Shown here: positions 50,673 to 59,867 of the stretch, piece by piece
Position numbering within the stretch: the stretch's first letter is position 1
Layout of the letters: each line of letters opens with the position of its first letter
Source of the DNA: Symplocastrum torsivum CPER-KK1
Lineage (GTDB): Bacteria; Cyanobacteriota; Cyanobacteriia; Cyanobacteriales; Coleofasciculaceae
Assembly (NCBI GenBank): GCA_019358875.1
Contig: JAHHIF010000020.1
Span: 1-64,000 of the forward strand
Direction: 5' to 3'
Length of the DNA stretch: 64,000 nucleotides
Position numbers and translations under genes: made by a program
The notes under the pieces: model-generated
Told to the model about the DNA's origin: nothing
What the model saw: only the letters and a program-made list of their open reading frames with translations
Database searches by the model: none

Positions 50673-52079
50673 CTACTCATGACTAGAACGGGCAGATTCA
50701 CAGTTGGCTGTTGTAATTCCTAATTCTTCTAGTACAGCAGCAACTCGTAGAATTAGTGCTTCATTGTAAGGGGCGGCAATAATTTGTACTCCCAGTGGCA
50801 AGCGATTGGGATGATGGACTGGGACAGATAATACAGGCAAACCGATAAACGATAAGGGTTGAGTGAATAGTCCTAAATTAGGGCGAACTAGCACTTCTTC
50901 TCCGGCAATTAGCATCTTTTCTACTCCCAGTGGAGGTGCAACACAAGGCGTTGTGGGAGCAAGAATAATATCAACCGTCTCAAAAATTTCTCGAACCCGA
51001 TCGCGATACCATTGCCGGAATCGTTGCGCTTGAATGTACCAGGTAGCAGGAATCATTGCACCTGCTAAAAAGCGATCGCGTGTGGCGGGGTCAAAATCTT
51101 GAGGACGCGATCGCAAATTGGCAAAATGTAGATTGGCTCCCTCCGATGCTGTGATAATATACGCTGCCGCCCTCGCACGATGCGGTTCCGGTAGCGTAAC
51201 TGATGCCGTGACATCCAATGCCTGAGCAACTTTCGCTACCGCGTCCATCACTTCGGGTTCTGCGCCTTTAGCAAAATAATCACCAGCAACGGCAATTCGT
51301 AACCCCTCAATCCCTTGTTTTAGTTGAGGTAAGCACAGTTCTGGGGGACGAGTGGTGCAAATTGGATCACTAGCATCTACTCCCTGAAGAACATCAAAAG
51401 TGGTTGCAATATCCTGCACAGAACGCGCAAATGGCCCAATATGGTCGAAGCTACTAGCAAATAAGAAAGCACCGGAACGTGATAAACGTCCATAGGTAGG
51501 CTTCAAGCCAAAAATTCCGCATAGGGATGCGGGAACTCGGATAGAACCATTAGTATCAGAACCGAGAGTAAGAGGAACTAATCCTGCTGCTACTGCTGCG
51601 GCTGAACCGCCAGAGGAACCGCCAGCAACGCGAGTCAAATCGTGAGGGTTGCGAGTAGAACCGTAATGGCTATTTTCTGTCACGAAGCCATAGGCGTATT
51701 CATCCATATTCAACGCCCCAACTAGCACTGCACCCGCTTGTTTCAGTCGAGTGATAGCTGTAGCGTCTTGGATAGCTGGCGGATTTTCGGCGTTAATTTT
51801 TGACCCTGCGAGAGTTGTTAAACCCGCAATATCAAATAGATTTTTTACAGCAAAAGGAACGCCTGCGAGAGAACCAGGATTTTCACCTTTGGCAATTGCC
51901 TGATCGATTTCCTCAGCATCTTCCACTGCTGTCTCTGCTGTGACAGCAGTGAAACAATTAAAGGTTTCGTTATGAGTAGAAATTCGTTCTAATGCCGCGC
52001 TAACAGCAGCTTTAGCAGTAATTTCACCTGCTTTGATAGCTTTAGCAGTGGTAACGGCATCAGTGTTTTGTAAGTCCAT
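50673..52079 (-). CDS. Amidase-signature hydrolase, AtzE type
   Basis: About 468 residues of the amidase-signature family. The catalytic triad is visible: Lys in P-F-A-V-K-N-L-F-D near residue 82, Ser in G-G-S-S-G-G-S-A-A-A-V near 155-165, and Ser in G-S-D-T-N-G-S-I-R near 175-183. It is closest in type to AtzE, which hydrolyses 1-carboxybiuret in the cyanurate pathway. Support comes from the small DUF4089/AtzG-type gene ending four bases upstream of ATG 52079. The physiological substrate here is unknown; an allophanate- or ureide-like amide is plausible given the NCS1 permease in the same operon. Confidence 0.88.
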   Translation of the reverse strand: MDLQNTDAVTTAKAIKAGEITAKAAVSAALERISTHNETFNCFTAVTAETAVEDAEEIDQAIAKGENPGSLAGVPFAVKNLFDIAGLTTLAGSKINAENPPAIQDATAITRLKQAGAVLVGALNMDEYAYGFVTENSHYGSTRNPHDLTRVAGGSSGGSAAAVAAGLVPLTLGSDTNGSIRVPASLCGIFGLKPTYGRLSRSGAFLFASSFDHIGPFARSVQDIATTFDVLQGVDASDPICTTRPPELCLPQLKQGIEGLRIAVAGDYFAKGAEPEVMDAVAKVAQALDVTASVTLPEPHRARAAAYIITASEGANLHFANLRSRPQDFDPATRDRFLAGAMIPATWYIQAQRFRQWYRDRVREIFETVDIILAPTTPCVAPPLGVEKMLIAGEEVLVRPNLGLFTQPLSFIGLPVLSVPVHHPNRLPLGVQIIAAPYNEALILRVAAVLEELGITTANCESARSSHE

Positions 52080-52083
52080 TATT

Positions 52084-52269
52084 TCATGGTTCAAATACAG
52101 GGGCAGCTTCTATATCTTCAGGGATGGGAAAGTCTGTTACCGAAGTAGCGATCGCACAAATGCTTGCAAAGTTTTTGATAACACCAGGGCGATATTCTGG
52201 GTTAATTGGCAAATCAAGTATTTCACTCATTTGCTCAATATAAGCAGCCGGATTAATGTTTTTTTCCAT
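52084..52269 (-). CDS. DUF4089 small protein, AtzG-like amidase subunit
   Basis: A 61-residue protein of the DUF4089 family, which structural work identified as AtzG, the small subunit needed for AtzE assembly. The core L-P-I-N-P-E-Y-R-P-G-V-I-K-N-F-A-S-I matches the family. Its ATG overlaps the stop of the permease gene (TAATG), and its own stop lies four bases before the amidase start, so it is translationally coupled to both. This arrangement makes the three-gene operon convincing. Confidence 0.85.
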   Translation of the reverse strand: MEKNINPAAYIEQMSEILDLPINPEYRPGVIKNFASICAIATSVTDFPIPEDIEAAPVFEP

Positions 52270-53564
52270 TAGGAATTACTAGCTCTCCTTTGTGCCGTTT
52301 GGGGAATAACTTTGCTCAGAATAAAGTAGAGGACAACAGCAGCAATAATGCCATTAACAGGCTTAATCCCAGGGGAGAAATAAGCGATCGCTGAAGCAAC
52401 AATATAAGCAATCACACCAGCCCAGTTAAACGCTGGTTGCCGTTCTTCTAAAGCAGGAAACTCACCTCTACGATATAACCAGTAATCAGCCATGATTACA
52501 CCGCCAATTGGGGGAATAAAAGTACCCAGCAAAATTAAGTAAGGAACCAACATATCGTAAATGCCGCCCCAAGCTAAAACGAGAGCAACCGTTGCTCCAC
52601 CCAGCACAAAGGCAGTGCGCTTGCTTGTGCGGAACATATGAGCACCTGCAACGGAGAAAGCATAGATGGTGTTATCTTGCGTTGTCCACATATTGAGGAA
52701 CAACAGCACCAAACCCCAGAATAGTAATCCTTGCTGTGCCATCACTTGCACAACGTCTTCGTTGCCGTAGACTAAGGAGCAGAAAGCACCGCAAAAGATT
52801 AAAAAGCCGTTGGCAAAAAAGAATGCCGCCATCGTGCTGATTGCCCCGATTTTCCCAGTCTTTGCAAAACGACTCCAGTTAGTCGCTTGGGTGCCTCCTG
52901 AGACAAACGTGCCAACAATAATCGTCAAAGCCTCACCCCAGCCCAAGGCTTTGCTGGGGGCAATCGCTTGTAATCCCTCAAAGCCACCGACTTTCCCTAA
53001 AGCGATCGCTAAACTCCAGAACATGAGAATCAGCATCGCCGGAACAGCAATCCGACTCAGCCAATCCATCGCGCGATAACCAATGTAAGCGGTAGAGCAG
53101 AAGAAATAGGTAAAAAATAGAATCGTCAGCCAGTTCCAAGACGGCGGAACTCCTGCCAACTTATTGAGCAAATCAGCGATTAACGCTGAACCCCAGGCAT
53201 ACCAGCCAATTTGAGTGAAACCGAGGATAAAATCAACCCAACGGGAGCCAACACTGCCGAAACTGAAACGTGCCATCAAAACTGTAGAAAGTCCTGTATT
53301 GGCAGCAATATAGCCAAGTGCAGAGGCATAGACACCCAGGATTAAGTTACCAAGAATAATCAAGCCAACCAAATCTGGAAAAAAGCGATAAGCTGGGCCA
53401 ACTAACCCACCTGCAAACAGTGTCCCTGAATAAAGGGTAAAACCCATCAGCAACGGAGCGAGGGACAAAATGGACTTCCGGGCACTTAAGGGAACAGCAC
53501 TGAGAGGATAGTCTTCACCTGCCTGTGACTGTTGCACCAACTCTGGATCGGAGGTTGTACTCAT
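52269..53564 (-). CDS. NCS1-family permease (cytosine/purine/allantoin type)
   Basis: A 431-residue transporter with about twelve membrane helices. Family marks are F-S-F-G-S-V-G-S-R-W near 100-109, T-Q-I-G-W-Y-A-W-G-S-A and G-T-F-I-P-P-I-G-G-V-I-M-A-D-Y-W-L. The last is the highly conserved end of helix 10 in NCS1 proteins. These import nucleobases, allantoin or hydantoins with Na+ or H+. Being first in an operon with AtzG and AtzE, it probably brings in the amide or its precursor as a nitrogen source (inference). A 220-base spacer separates it from the divergent barrel-helix gene. Confidence 0.92.
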   Translation of the reverse strand: MSTTSDPELVQQSQAGEDYPLSAVPLSARKSILSLAPLLMGFTLYSGTLFAGGLVGPAYRFFPDLVGLIILGNLILGVYASALGYIAANTGLSTVLMARFSFGSVGSRWVDFILGFTQIGWYAWGSALIADLLNKLAGVPPSWNWLTILFFTYFFCSTAYIGYRAMDWLSRIAVPAMLILMFWSLAIALGKVGGFEGLQAIAPSKALGWGEALTIIVGTFVSGGTQATNWSRFAKTGKIGAISTMAAFFFANGFLIFCGAFCSLVYGNEDVVQVMAQQGLLFWGLVLLFLNMWTTQDNTIYAFSVAGAHMFRTSKRTAFVLGGATVALVLAWGGIYDMLVPYLILLGTFIPPIGGVIMADYWLYRRGEFPALEERQPAFNWAGVIAYIVASAIAYFSPGIKPVNGIIAAVVLYFILSKVIPQTAQRRASNS

Positions 53565-53785
53565 GAGATGTTGTTATAGCAATTTAGATGCAGACATTTT
53601 GAAGGCGATCGCGCCGACTGAACGGTATCGTAGTTAACTTTGCCCAATCTGTTGCAGGGATGTTAGTTGTTACCTGCAGCGGACAACTGACTACTGACAA
53701 AAAGCGCCAACTTGATCTACAAAACAATCAAACTATAACAATCCATGACAATCGCTGAAAGCAAAAGCTAAGATATGGGCGAAAA

Positions 53786-56593
53786 TTGTCCCCTATCCTG
53801 AGGAAGACTTTGCTAAACCAGTCAGCACGTACACTTGGCATGAGCTTCCTACTGCTAGGGGCGTTAATCTCTCCTCTATCTGCCCAAACCGTAGAAGAAT
53901 CCTCTCCTCCCTCACCCACAGGTTCAGCGGCTGACTTAACAATCCGTCCTCGCTTCGGAGTTGGCTACAGTACCTCTGGTGCAAGTTATGATGCCTTTAC
54001 CTCCTTTGAGGGCTTTGTTCCCCTACTCCAAACTCCCGGTAGCACCCTCACCTTTTTAGAAGGACGACTGCTTCTAGACAACAATGCCAATCTTGGCGGT
54101 AATCTCCTTTTGGGACACAGAGTTTATAACCCAACCAGTAACCGTGTTCTTGGTGCTTATCTCGCCTATGACAATCGAAATACAGGTAGCAGCACCTTTA
54201 ACCAAGTTAGTGCTGGATTTGAAAGTTTAGGCGAAATCTTGGACTTTCGAGGTAATGTCTACGTTCCGATTGGTGATACGCGCCGCTTGGTGGAAGAAAC
54301 GGGTTTTGATACTGGATTGTTGGTTTCAGACGCTGGGTTCTCTGGCAATTTTTTGACGATTACGGGAAGCCGAGAGGGGCAAATCAACCGTCGCTTTGAA
54401 GCAGCAATGACAGGCGTTGATGTTGAGGGAGGTGCGCGGCTAGTTCGGATCGGGACAACGGGTGATATTCGGGGCTACGTCGGGGGATACTTCTATGATG
54501 CTCCCGGTAGTGATGAGATTTTGGGCTGGAAGGCACGCTTGGAGGTTCGCCCGACTGATTACTTCCGCTTTGGGTTGTCTGTGCAAGATGACGATACCTT
54601 TGGCACGAATTTCATTTTCAATGTAGCCGCGAATTTCCCCGGAACTCGCCCTAGAGGTAGCACACAAAGCCAAGAAGTTCTGGCACGATTGGGAGAATCC
54701 GTTGCCCGTCAAAACAACATCATTGTGGATGAACAGGTTGAATTCGAGTCATTCAACGAGAACTTCACAACCTTGGTAACGAACCCTGCAACTGGACAGC
54801 CGTGGCAATTCCGACACGTCAACCCAAATGGGGGGGCAGGTGACGGTACGTTTGAAAATCCGGCTGGGACAATTGCAACGGCTGTGGGTGTCGCGCAAGC
54901 AGGTGATATCGTTTATGTGCAAGCTGGGACGAGTCCAGGTGGGTTTACCATTCCGGATGGCGTGCAACTGTGGTCAACTGGGCCAGAGCAACAGATTAAC
55001 ACGGTAGAACTGGGAACAGTTCAGTTGGCGGGTTCGGGTAGTGGAGTGCGAACGACGATTACAGATACTGTGACGCTGGGGAACAATACTCTTCTTTCTG
55101 GGTTTGCGGTTACGGGTGTGACGGGTGCTGGAATTGTCGCAACGAACATCAGCAATGCTGAGATTCGAGACAGTACTATCACCAGTTCAAGCGAAGCAGG
55201 TATCTTCTTGGGAACAACGACGGGAACTGTTACCGTAACGAACAGTAGCATTACAGGTGAGGGAGTTGCCGCGATCGCAGGTACAAACATCAACAATGTT
55301 GCGATCGCAAATACCACTATTACAAGCCGCAACTCTACAACGAACGGCATTTCACTCGACACGCTTACTGGGACACTCACATTTACAAACAGTCCGATTA
55401 TCATCACTACGCCTACAGTTAATGGCATCTCTGTTGTTAATGCCACTGGTTCAATCAGCACGGATAGTGCAATTACGATTACCAACCCTGCGGCTATTGG
55501 CATCTCCGTCGCCAATACCACTGGTTCAATCAGCTTTGCTGGGAACAATGAAAGTGAGATTACGAATGCAGGGAGTTTCGGTGTTTCACTATCCAATTCT
55601 CCAGGCGCGATCGCACTTTCTGGTTTTCAAATTAGCGATTCTGGCGATAGCGGGATTTCCGGTGAGAACCTGAGTAATCTGACGCTTAGCGGCAATGCGA
55701 TCACAAATGCCCGTAATGAAGGGATTGCACTGAGTAACACGGCTGGAACAGTTGCGATCGACAACAACACCATTACCGATACCATTGGTGTTAATGCTGC
55801 TCTACTTCCCTCTGGACAAGGCATCTCCCTGCAAAATGTTACTGGTACGGTTGCGATTACCAATAACACTGTCAGTGGTACAACAGGTTTTATTCCTGGT
55901 GGTTTGCTTCCTTTACCTCCGAGTGGACAAGGAATTAGTTTATTAAATACTGCTGGAGATGTTGAGCTGACAATTTCCGGAAATCGAGCAGAGAATAACT
56001 TTGAAGATGCGATCGCGATCGCGCTAACTGGAACTGCTCAAGGAGAGTTAACGATTACCAATAACATCATTACTGGTAATGGCACAACTCCCGGTACTCC
56101 AATCCGTGGGGATGGTATTTTTGTCAGTCTCGATAACGCTGCTGAAGCTGACTTAACAATTTCTGATAATCAGATTACAAACAACAATGATGACGGAATT
56201 GATATCCGTATGGCTCCTGTTGTGCCTCCTTTTTTCCCTGTAAGCGGTCGTACTCCTGTCTTGAGGGCAACAATTAGTAATAACACTATTGAGGGGCAGA
56301 CTAATGGTTCAGGAATCAACCTCATCATTGATGATAATGCTCGCTTCGATACTAGTATTCGGTTGAACAGCTTGACCAATAACTCAGCCACACTTCCCGG
56401 TTTGAATGCAGTAACGCGAAGTACTGCTAACCTCTGCTTGGGGCTGAACGGTAACATCAGTACCACTGGCTTCCAACTAACGCAAACAGCCGGAACATTA
56501 CGATTGGAAGATACTCAGCAACCAAATAATGGTACGGTCACACAGACAGGAACAATTACCAACGTACCAGCCGGGACTTGTAATGAGCCGTAA
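53786..56593 (+). CDS. Outer-membrane barrel plus beta-helix protein (inverse-autotransporter-like)
   Basis: A 935-residue protein. A signal peptide (residues about 14-34, ending L-S-A-Q-T) is followed by a beta-barrel-like region of about 50-310 with alternating hydrophobics and G-V-G-Y-S-T, E-G-R-L-L-L-D and L-A-Y-D-N-R motifs. This resembles the inverse-autotransporter beta domain. Then comes a passenger of about 550 residues made of parallel beta-helix repeats (T-I-T-S-S-S, S-I-T-G-E-G, I-T-N-N-T rungs). The order barrel then passenger is that of intimin-like proteins. The start is uncertain: TTG 53786, TTG 53810 (good purine site) or ATG 53840. It is probably a surface adhesin or polysaccharide-acting protein. 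Confidence 0.8.
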   Translation: MSPILRKTLLNQSARTLGMSFLLLGALISPLSAQTVEESSPPSPTGSAADLTIRPRFGVGYSTSGASYDAFTSFEGFVPLLQTPGSTLTFLEGRLLLDNNANLGGNLLLGHRVYNPTSNRVLGAYLAYDNRNTGSSTFNQVSAGFESLGEILDFRGNVYVPIGDTRRLVEETGFDTGLLVSDAGFSGNFLTITGSREGQINRRFEAAMTGVDVEGGARLVRIGTTGDIRGYVGGYFYDAPGSDEILGWKARLEVRPTDYFRFGLSVQDDDTFGTNFIFNVAANFPGTRPRGSTQSQEVLARLGESVARQNNIIVDEQVEFESFNENFTTLVTNPATGQPWQFRHVNPNGGAGDGTFENPAGTIATAVGVAQAGDIVYVQAGTSPGGFTIPDGVQLWSTGPEQQINTVELGTVQLAGSGSGVRTTITDTVTLGNNTLLSGFAVTGVTGAGIVATNISNAEIRDSTITSSSEAGIFLGTTTGTVTVTNSSITGEGVAAIAGTNINNVAIANTTITSRNSTTNGISLDTLTGTLTFTNSPIIITTPTVNGISVVNATGSISTDSAITITNPAAIGISVANTTGSISFAGNNESEITNAGSFGVSLSNSPGAIALSGFQISDSGDSGISGENLSNLTLSGNAITNARNEGIALSNTAGTVAIDNNTITDTIGVNAALLPSGQGISLQNVTGTVAITNNTVSGTTGFIPGGLLPLPPSGQGISLLNTAGDVELTISGNRAENNFEDAIAIALTGTAQGELTITNNIITGNGTTPGTPIRGDGIFVSLDNAAEADLTISDNQITNNNDDGIDIRMAPVVPPFFPVSGRTPVLRATISNNTIEGQTNGSGINLIIDDNARFDTSIRLNSLTNNSATLPGLNAVTRSTANLCLGLNGNISTTGFQLTQTAGTLRLEDTQQPNNGTVTQTGTITNVPAGTCNEP

Positions 56594-56605
56594 TGCTTTC
56601 ATGAG

Positions 56606-57121
56606 ATGGTAGTTACAGAAACATTAAGACTGCTTCTGAGATATTTTACCTGGGATGACTTGAACGACATGGCAACCATTTATGCCGACCCTGTTGGGAT
56701 GGCGTTCAGGGGGAGTCCTCGAACATTTGAAGAGACGCAGCAGTTATTCAAGTGGATATTTGATAACGACTCCCAAGTTGGCTTTGAGATGTGGGCAATT
56801 ATTCACAAAGCTGACAATCGATTGATTGGTAGTTGTGGGTTGATTCCGCAGGAGGTAGAAGGACAGCCGGAAACTGAAATGGGCTATGTCCTTGCCAAAG
56901 AGTATTGGGGGCAAGGACTAGCAACAGAAGCCGCCTTTGCCGTTCGGGATTATGGCTTTGAGCAACTAGGATGCGATCGCATTGTTGCGCTGATTAACCC
57001 TAAAAACATCGCCTCTCAGAACGTTGCACGGAAAATTGGCTTAATCTACGAAAGGGACATAACCCATTTGGAAAAGATTGTTCGCCTCTACGTCATCCAC
57101 AAATCTTCCTTACCGAGCTGA
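56606..57121 (+). CDS. GNAT-family N-acetyltransferase (RimJ-like)
   Basis: A 171-residue acetyltransferase. The N-terminal T-E-T-L-R-L-L-L-R-Y-F-T-W-D-D-L is typical of RimJ/RimL-type GNATs, and the acetyl-CoA loop L-A-K-E-Y-W-G-Q-G-L-A-T-E-A is present at about 99-112. The final S-Q-N-V-A-R-K-I-G-L-I-Y-E-R motif closes the fold. The acceptor may be a protein N-terminus, antibiotic or small amine. It starts 13 bases after the barrel protein stop but is unlikely to be functionally linked. Confidence 0.88.
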   Translation: MVVTETLRLLLRYFTWDDLNDMATIYADPVGMAFRGSPRTFEETQQLFKWIFDNDSQVGFEMWAIIHKADNRLIGSCGLIPQEVEGQPETEMGYVLAKEYWGQGLATEAAFAVRDYGFEQLGCDRIVALINPKNIASQNVARKIGLIYERDITHLEKIVRLYVIHKSSLPS

Positions 57122-57145
57122 CAAAATATTAAATTCAAACAAAAC

Positions 57146-57640
57146 CTAGACCATTTCAAATTCTATTTGATGACTTTCTAGAAAACTGTGTGTGAAATGG
57201 TCAACGACATTCGTATCACTCAGTTCTAAATTATAGAAATCCACAAATTCATGCTCAAAATAAGGCCCAGCGTGCCAAGTTCCTACCTCTAATTTAATAA
57301 AACAATCGCCTGGAATTCGGAAAGCAGCAATGTCCTCTAATGCTGGTTGTTCAGTCTCCTGATTAGGTGGTGCAACAGCAATTAACCAATCTTTTCCTTC
57401 CAAGGAGCCTAAACATTGAGTGCATTGGACATGACGAGTGATTTTATTAAAATTGCGACCTTTTTTATAGAGCCGCATGATGTAAAACCGGGGTGTTCCG
57501 TTCTGGAGATTTAACTGAGCATCTTCTGCATCAAAGAATTTGCCATCTTCACTAGCCGAAATAACTTGCCCGTAAGGACGAAAGTTTTCTGCTGTCACCC
57601 ATTTAGCTTGCAGTTGTTGAATTGTCTTTGCTGTACTCAT
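57146..57640 (-). CDS. allA: Ureidoglycolate lyase (AllA-like)
   Basis: A 164-residue cupin of the AllA family, which splits ureidoglycolate to glyoxylate and urea, the last step of allantoin degradation. The motifs are F-R-P-Y-G-Q-V-I-S-A-S near 20-30 and R-H-V-Q-C-T-Q-C-L-G-S-L-E-G-K-D-W near 69-85. The conserved G-T-W-H-A-G-P-Y near 122-129 contributes metal or substrate ligands. Its function fits the NCS1-amidase operon 3.6 kb away as part of ureide nitrogen use, but they are not in one operon and other allantoin genes are not in the window. Confidence 0.85.
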   Translation of the reverse strand: MSTAKTIQQLQAKWVTAENFRPYGQVISASEDGKFFDAEDAQLNLQNGTPRFYIMRLYKKGRNFNKITRHVQCTQCLGSLEGKDWLIAVAPPNQETEQPALEDIAAFRIPGDCFIKLEVGTWHAGPYFEHEFVDFYNLELSDTNVVDHFTHSFLESHQIEFEMV

Positions 57641-57750
57641 CAGTTACTCCTACGACTAGATTTTCTAATACACTAAGAGCCTAGCGGAAAAGCCTTTTAA
57701 CTGAACATCTGCATTCACCTATATGTCTCTTTACAGCGACACTAGTCGTC

Positions 57751-57894
57751 ATGGTAGAGTACAACTCGTTGCAATACCTGCCCACAGAAGAAGATCTGCC
57801 TGAAACTGACAATACCCCTGTGGATAATGAGCTGCAAATCCTCATCCCTAATCTGCTACGAGCAATCCTGGCTTGTATTATGTCTGTAGCATAA
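57751..57894 (+). pseudogene. Uma2-family protein, N-terminal remnant
   Basis: A 47-codon frame reading V-E-Y-N-S-L-Q-Y-L-P-T-E-E-D-L-P-E-T-D and then V-D-N-E-L-Q-I-L-I-P-N-L-L, the well-known start of one Uma2 subfamily. Family homology ends after L-L-R-A-I-L-A, and a stop follows seven codons later. The catalytic region is missing. It lies just upstream of the HEPN gene. Confidence 0.7.
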
Positions 57895-57962
57895 ATTAGG
57901 TGAAGGGCGATTGTACTTGCAACTTGGTTGGTAGGCAAAATGTCAGAATTTGGGGGGTGAAG

Positions 57963-59315
57963 ATGTTTCTTGATGAAGATTTGGTTGGGCGGCAAGAAGA
58001 TATAGAGTTATTTAACAACATCGGTTGTTTAGATACTTTTGAAGGGCGTCTAACAGTTTGGCTTAGCATTAATCAAACTCCAAGAGTACGTTGGGAATTT
58101 GAGGTAGCTAGAGGAGACTACACATTTGATGCACTATCCCTTGATACTCCTCCTAATAAACTCACTTCTTGGGACGGCTCTAATCCTCAACTTGTAGTAG
58201 AAAATCCTACATTTACATACCGAGGTGGGCGTCGCCGTCAAAGTATTGGTTATGCCAAGCAAGTATTGTATGGGGATGTCGGTGCCAATGCTCACTATTT
58301 TGACTTTTACATTCCTAACACGGACTTTATTAGAGAAGCTACAGGTGATGACCTTAAAGCTATTACTGAAGCTCTAAAGAATGAATCTTTCAAAGTAGAA
58401 ATTGGAAATGATTGGAGTATTGAAATTTTTACAGCTCAGGAGGTTTTGAATTGGTTGAAGCCAGAAAAACAGAATAGAGGTTCAATGATTACACTAAAGA
58501 TTCGCCTCTTTCAGACGAAACAAGCCTTTACAAGTGTTCAAGACCTAGCCGTTAAGTCTCTCATCGAAGCCAAGCAACTTATTTCAGATTTGTTCCTAAT
58601 GCTTTCATATGCGAATGGTGGTCATGTTAAGCCCGTTTATGTAATAGCTAATAAATTTGTAAAGAGTAGCACAAACCAAATAAGAATAGAGAATGTGGCA
58701 GCGTTAGCGGAAGCTCCTCTAATATCTCCGCAAGAGGAACTTGAACAAGGATTTATAAGGTCTTATGGCATAAAAGACTTGTTAGATTTTATTAAATGTT
58801 TTCCAAGTTTTCAGCGAATGCTTCAGACTCCTCATTGGCGTGAAAAGTGCCTTGTGATTCTGGAATGGTACTTTCAGGCAACTCCAAGACTGTCTGGGCG
58901 TAGAAGAAATGCTTTGCTGCCTGTTGTGGCTAACGCGCTTGGAACTCTATTAGAGAACATAGCTAAACTAATTTTAGTAGATGAAGAACCTAATCCTATC
59001 CAACGAAAGAACAATGAAAGTTTAAGCGCAAAGCCGCGTATTAAGGAACTTCTTAATCGTATAGGCATATCAGGGGAAGATACAGTAGTGGAAAATTTTG
59101 TAGATATCCGTAATAACTCAACTCATGCAAAGACAAAGCTTATTCCATTAACTGAAATTCAACAATGGGAAGTAGTTTTAAGAGCAGTTCAATGGGTAGA
59201 TGAGGTGCTTTTATGGAGGCTTGGCTATGGAGGTCAATATCGACAGAGAAACTTAAGATCGGATCATGGAATTCAACCACGTTACGACCTCTCCCGTCGC
59301 GACTCAAGCTGGTAA
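57963..59315 (+). CDS. HEPN-domain protein, ApeA-like (candidate anti-phage RNase)
   Basis: A 450-residue protein. The N-terminal 260 residues are mostly beta-strand, resembling the large N-terminal domain of ApeA-type proteins. The C-terminal 150 residues are helical and contain R383-N-N-S-T-H388, the R-x4-H motif of HEPN ribonucleases, preceded by V-V-E-N-F-V-D-I as usual. HEPN toxins cut RNA in abortive infection and toxin-antitoxin systems. The start at ATG 57963 is backed by a GGGGGGTGAAG purine site; frames open from 57900. No antitoxin partner is directly adjacent. The call of ApeA-type rests on architecture; a structural comparison would decide it. Confidence 0.65.
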   Translation: MFLDEDLVGRQEDIELFNNIGCLDTFEGRLTVWLSINQTPRVRWEFEVARGDYTFDALSLDTPPNKLTSWDGSNPQLVVENPTFTYRGGRRRQSIGYAKQVLYGDVGANAHYFDFYIPNTDFIREATGDDLKAITEALKNESFKVEIGNDWSIEIFTAQEVLNWLKPEKQNRGSMITLKIRLFQTKQAFTSVQDLAVKSLIEAKQLISDLFLMLSYANGGHVKPVYVIANKFVKSSTNQIRIENVAALAEAPLISPQEELEQGFIRSYGIKDLLDFIKCFPSFQRMLQTPHWREKCLVILEWYFQATPRLSGRRRNALLPVVANALGTLLENIAKLILVDEEPNPIQRKNNESLSAKPRIKELLNRIGISGEDTVVENFVDIRNNSTHAKTKLIPLTEIQQWEVVLRAVQWVDEVLLWRLGYGGQYRQRNLRSDHGIQPRYDLSRRDSSW

Positions 59316-59362
59316 GCTTATTCCCTCAACCTCCCTGCACCGAACGGACGGGAGATTGTTAG

Positions 59363-59650
59363 CTATGTTGCAAGTCCTTCTGCCGCAGAGACGCTTTGCC
59401 TCGGAGCAGGGGCACCTCGTAACATACCTTCTGTACTGAGATCCTCATCTATCTCCTCCCAGTGAATGCCGTAGCCCCCGCCGCTTACTTTCCACTGCGA
59501 TCGCTGTTCAGGTGTAGCGTTAAGCAATCTTGGATACCAAACCAGAGGCACGGTAATCGTTCGACCATCCATCAAATCGACACTAATTGTCTCTTCGGTA
59601 AAGCGAACATCCTTAACTCTCTCGTCCGCTCGAATCGCCAAAATACCCAT
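59363..59650 (-). CDS. DUF2442 family protein
   Basis: About 95 residues from ATG 59650. It reads G-I-L-A-I-R-A-D-E-R-V-K-D-V-R-F-T-E-E-T-I-S-V-D-L, then G-R-T-I-T-V-P-L-V-W-Y-P-R-L, then G-I-H-W-E-E-I-D-E-D-L-S, the complete DUF2442 consensus. It overlaps the end of the DUF4160 gene by 38 bases. This pair is common in cyanobacteria and is treated as a toxin-antitoxin-like module; the antitoxic part is probably DUF2442 (inference). The C-terminal 20 residues are variable. Confidence 0.85.
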   Translation of the reverse strand: MGILAIRADERVKDVRFTEETISVDLMDGRTITVPLVWYPRLLNATPEQRSQWKVSGGGYGIHWEEIDEDLSTEGMLRGAPAPRQSVSAAEGLAT

Positions 59651-59867
59651 ACCAAGCCTCCAATAGCTTTTCTCGATTCTCCTGTACCATCGACTGCAAT
59701 TTCCGAAGCTCTTTGGCACTAAAACCAATATTATTTGCCAAACTAACTGACTCTAACCAAAATTTAGCCGATGAGTCATCGCGGTCAACGTGTATATGCG
59801 GTGGCTCATTTGGTTCATGACTGTAGAAGTAGAAACGGTACGCACCTATCCTTAAAACTGTTGGCAT
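59613..59867 (-). CDS. DUF4160 family protein
   Basis: An 84-residue protein starting P-T-V-L-R-I-G-A-Y-R-F-Y-F-Y-S-H-E-P-N-E-P-P-H-I-H-V-D-R, the signature of DUF4160, with clustered histidines that may bind metal or form an active site. The rest (A-K-F-W-L-E, then F-S-A-K-E-L) is typical. It is paired with DUF2442 downstream. Both frames are intact, unlike the toxin genes in the accretion zone at 9-12 kb. Confidence 0.88.
   Translation of the reverse strand: MPTVLRIGAYRFYFYSHEPNEPPHIHVDRDDSSAKFWLESVSLANNIGFSAKELRKLQSMVQENREKLLEAWYGYFGDSSGRES

Noticed and set aside
57681..57995. A 104-codon minus-strand frame
   Set aside because: It is antisense to a recognisable Uma2 remnant and to the HEPN gene start, and has no protein-like features.
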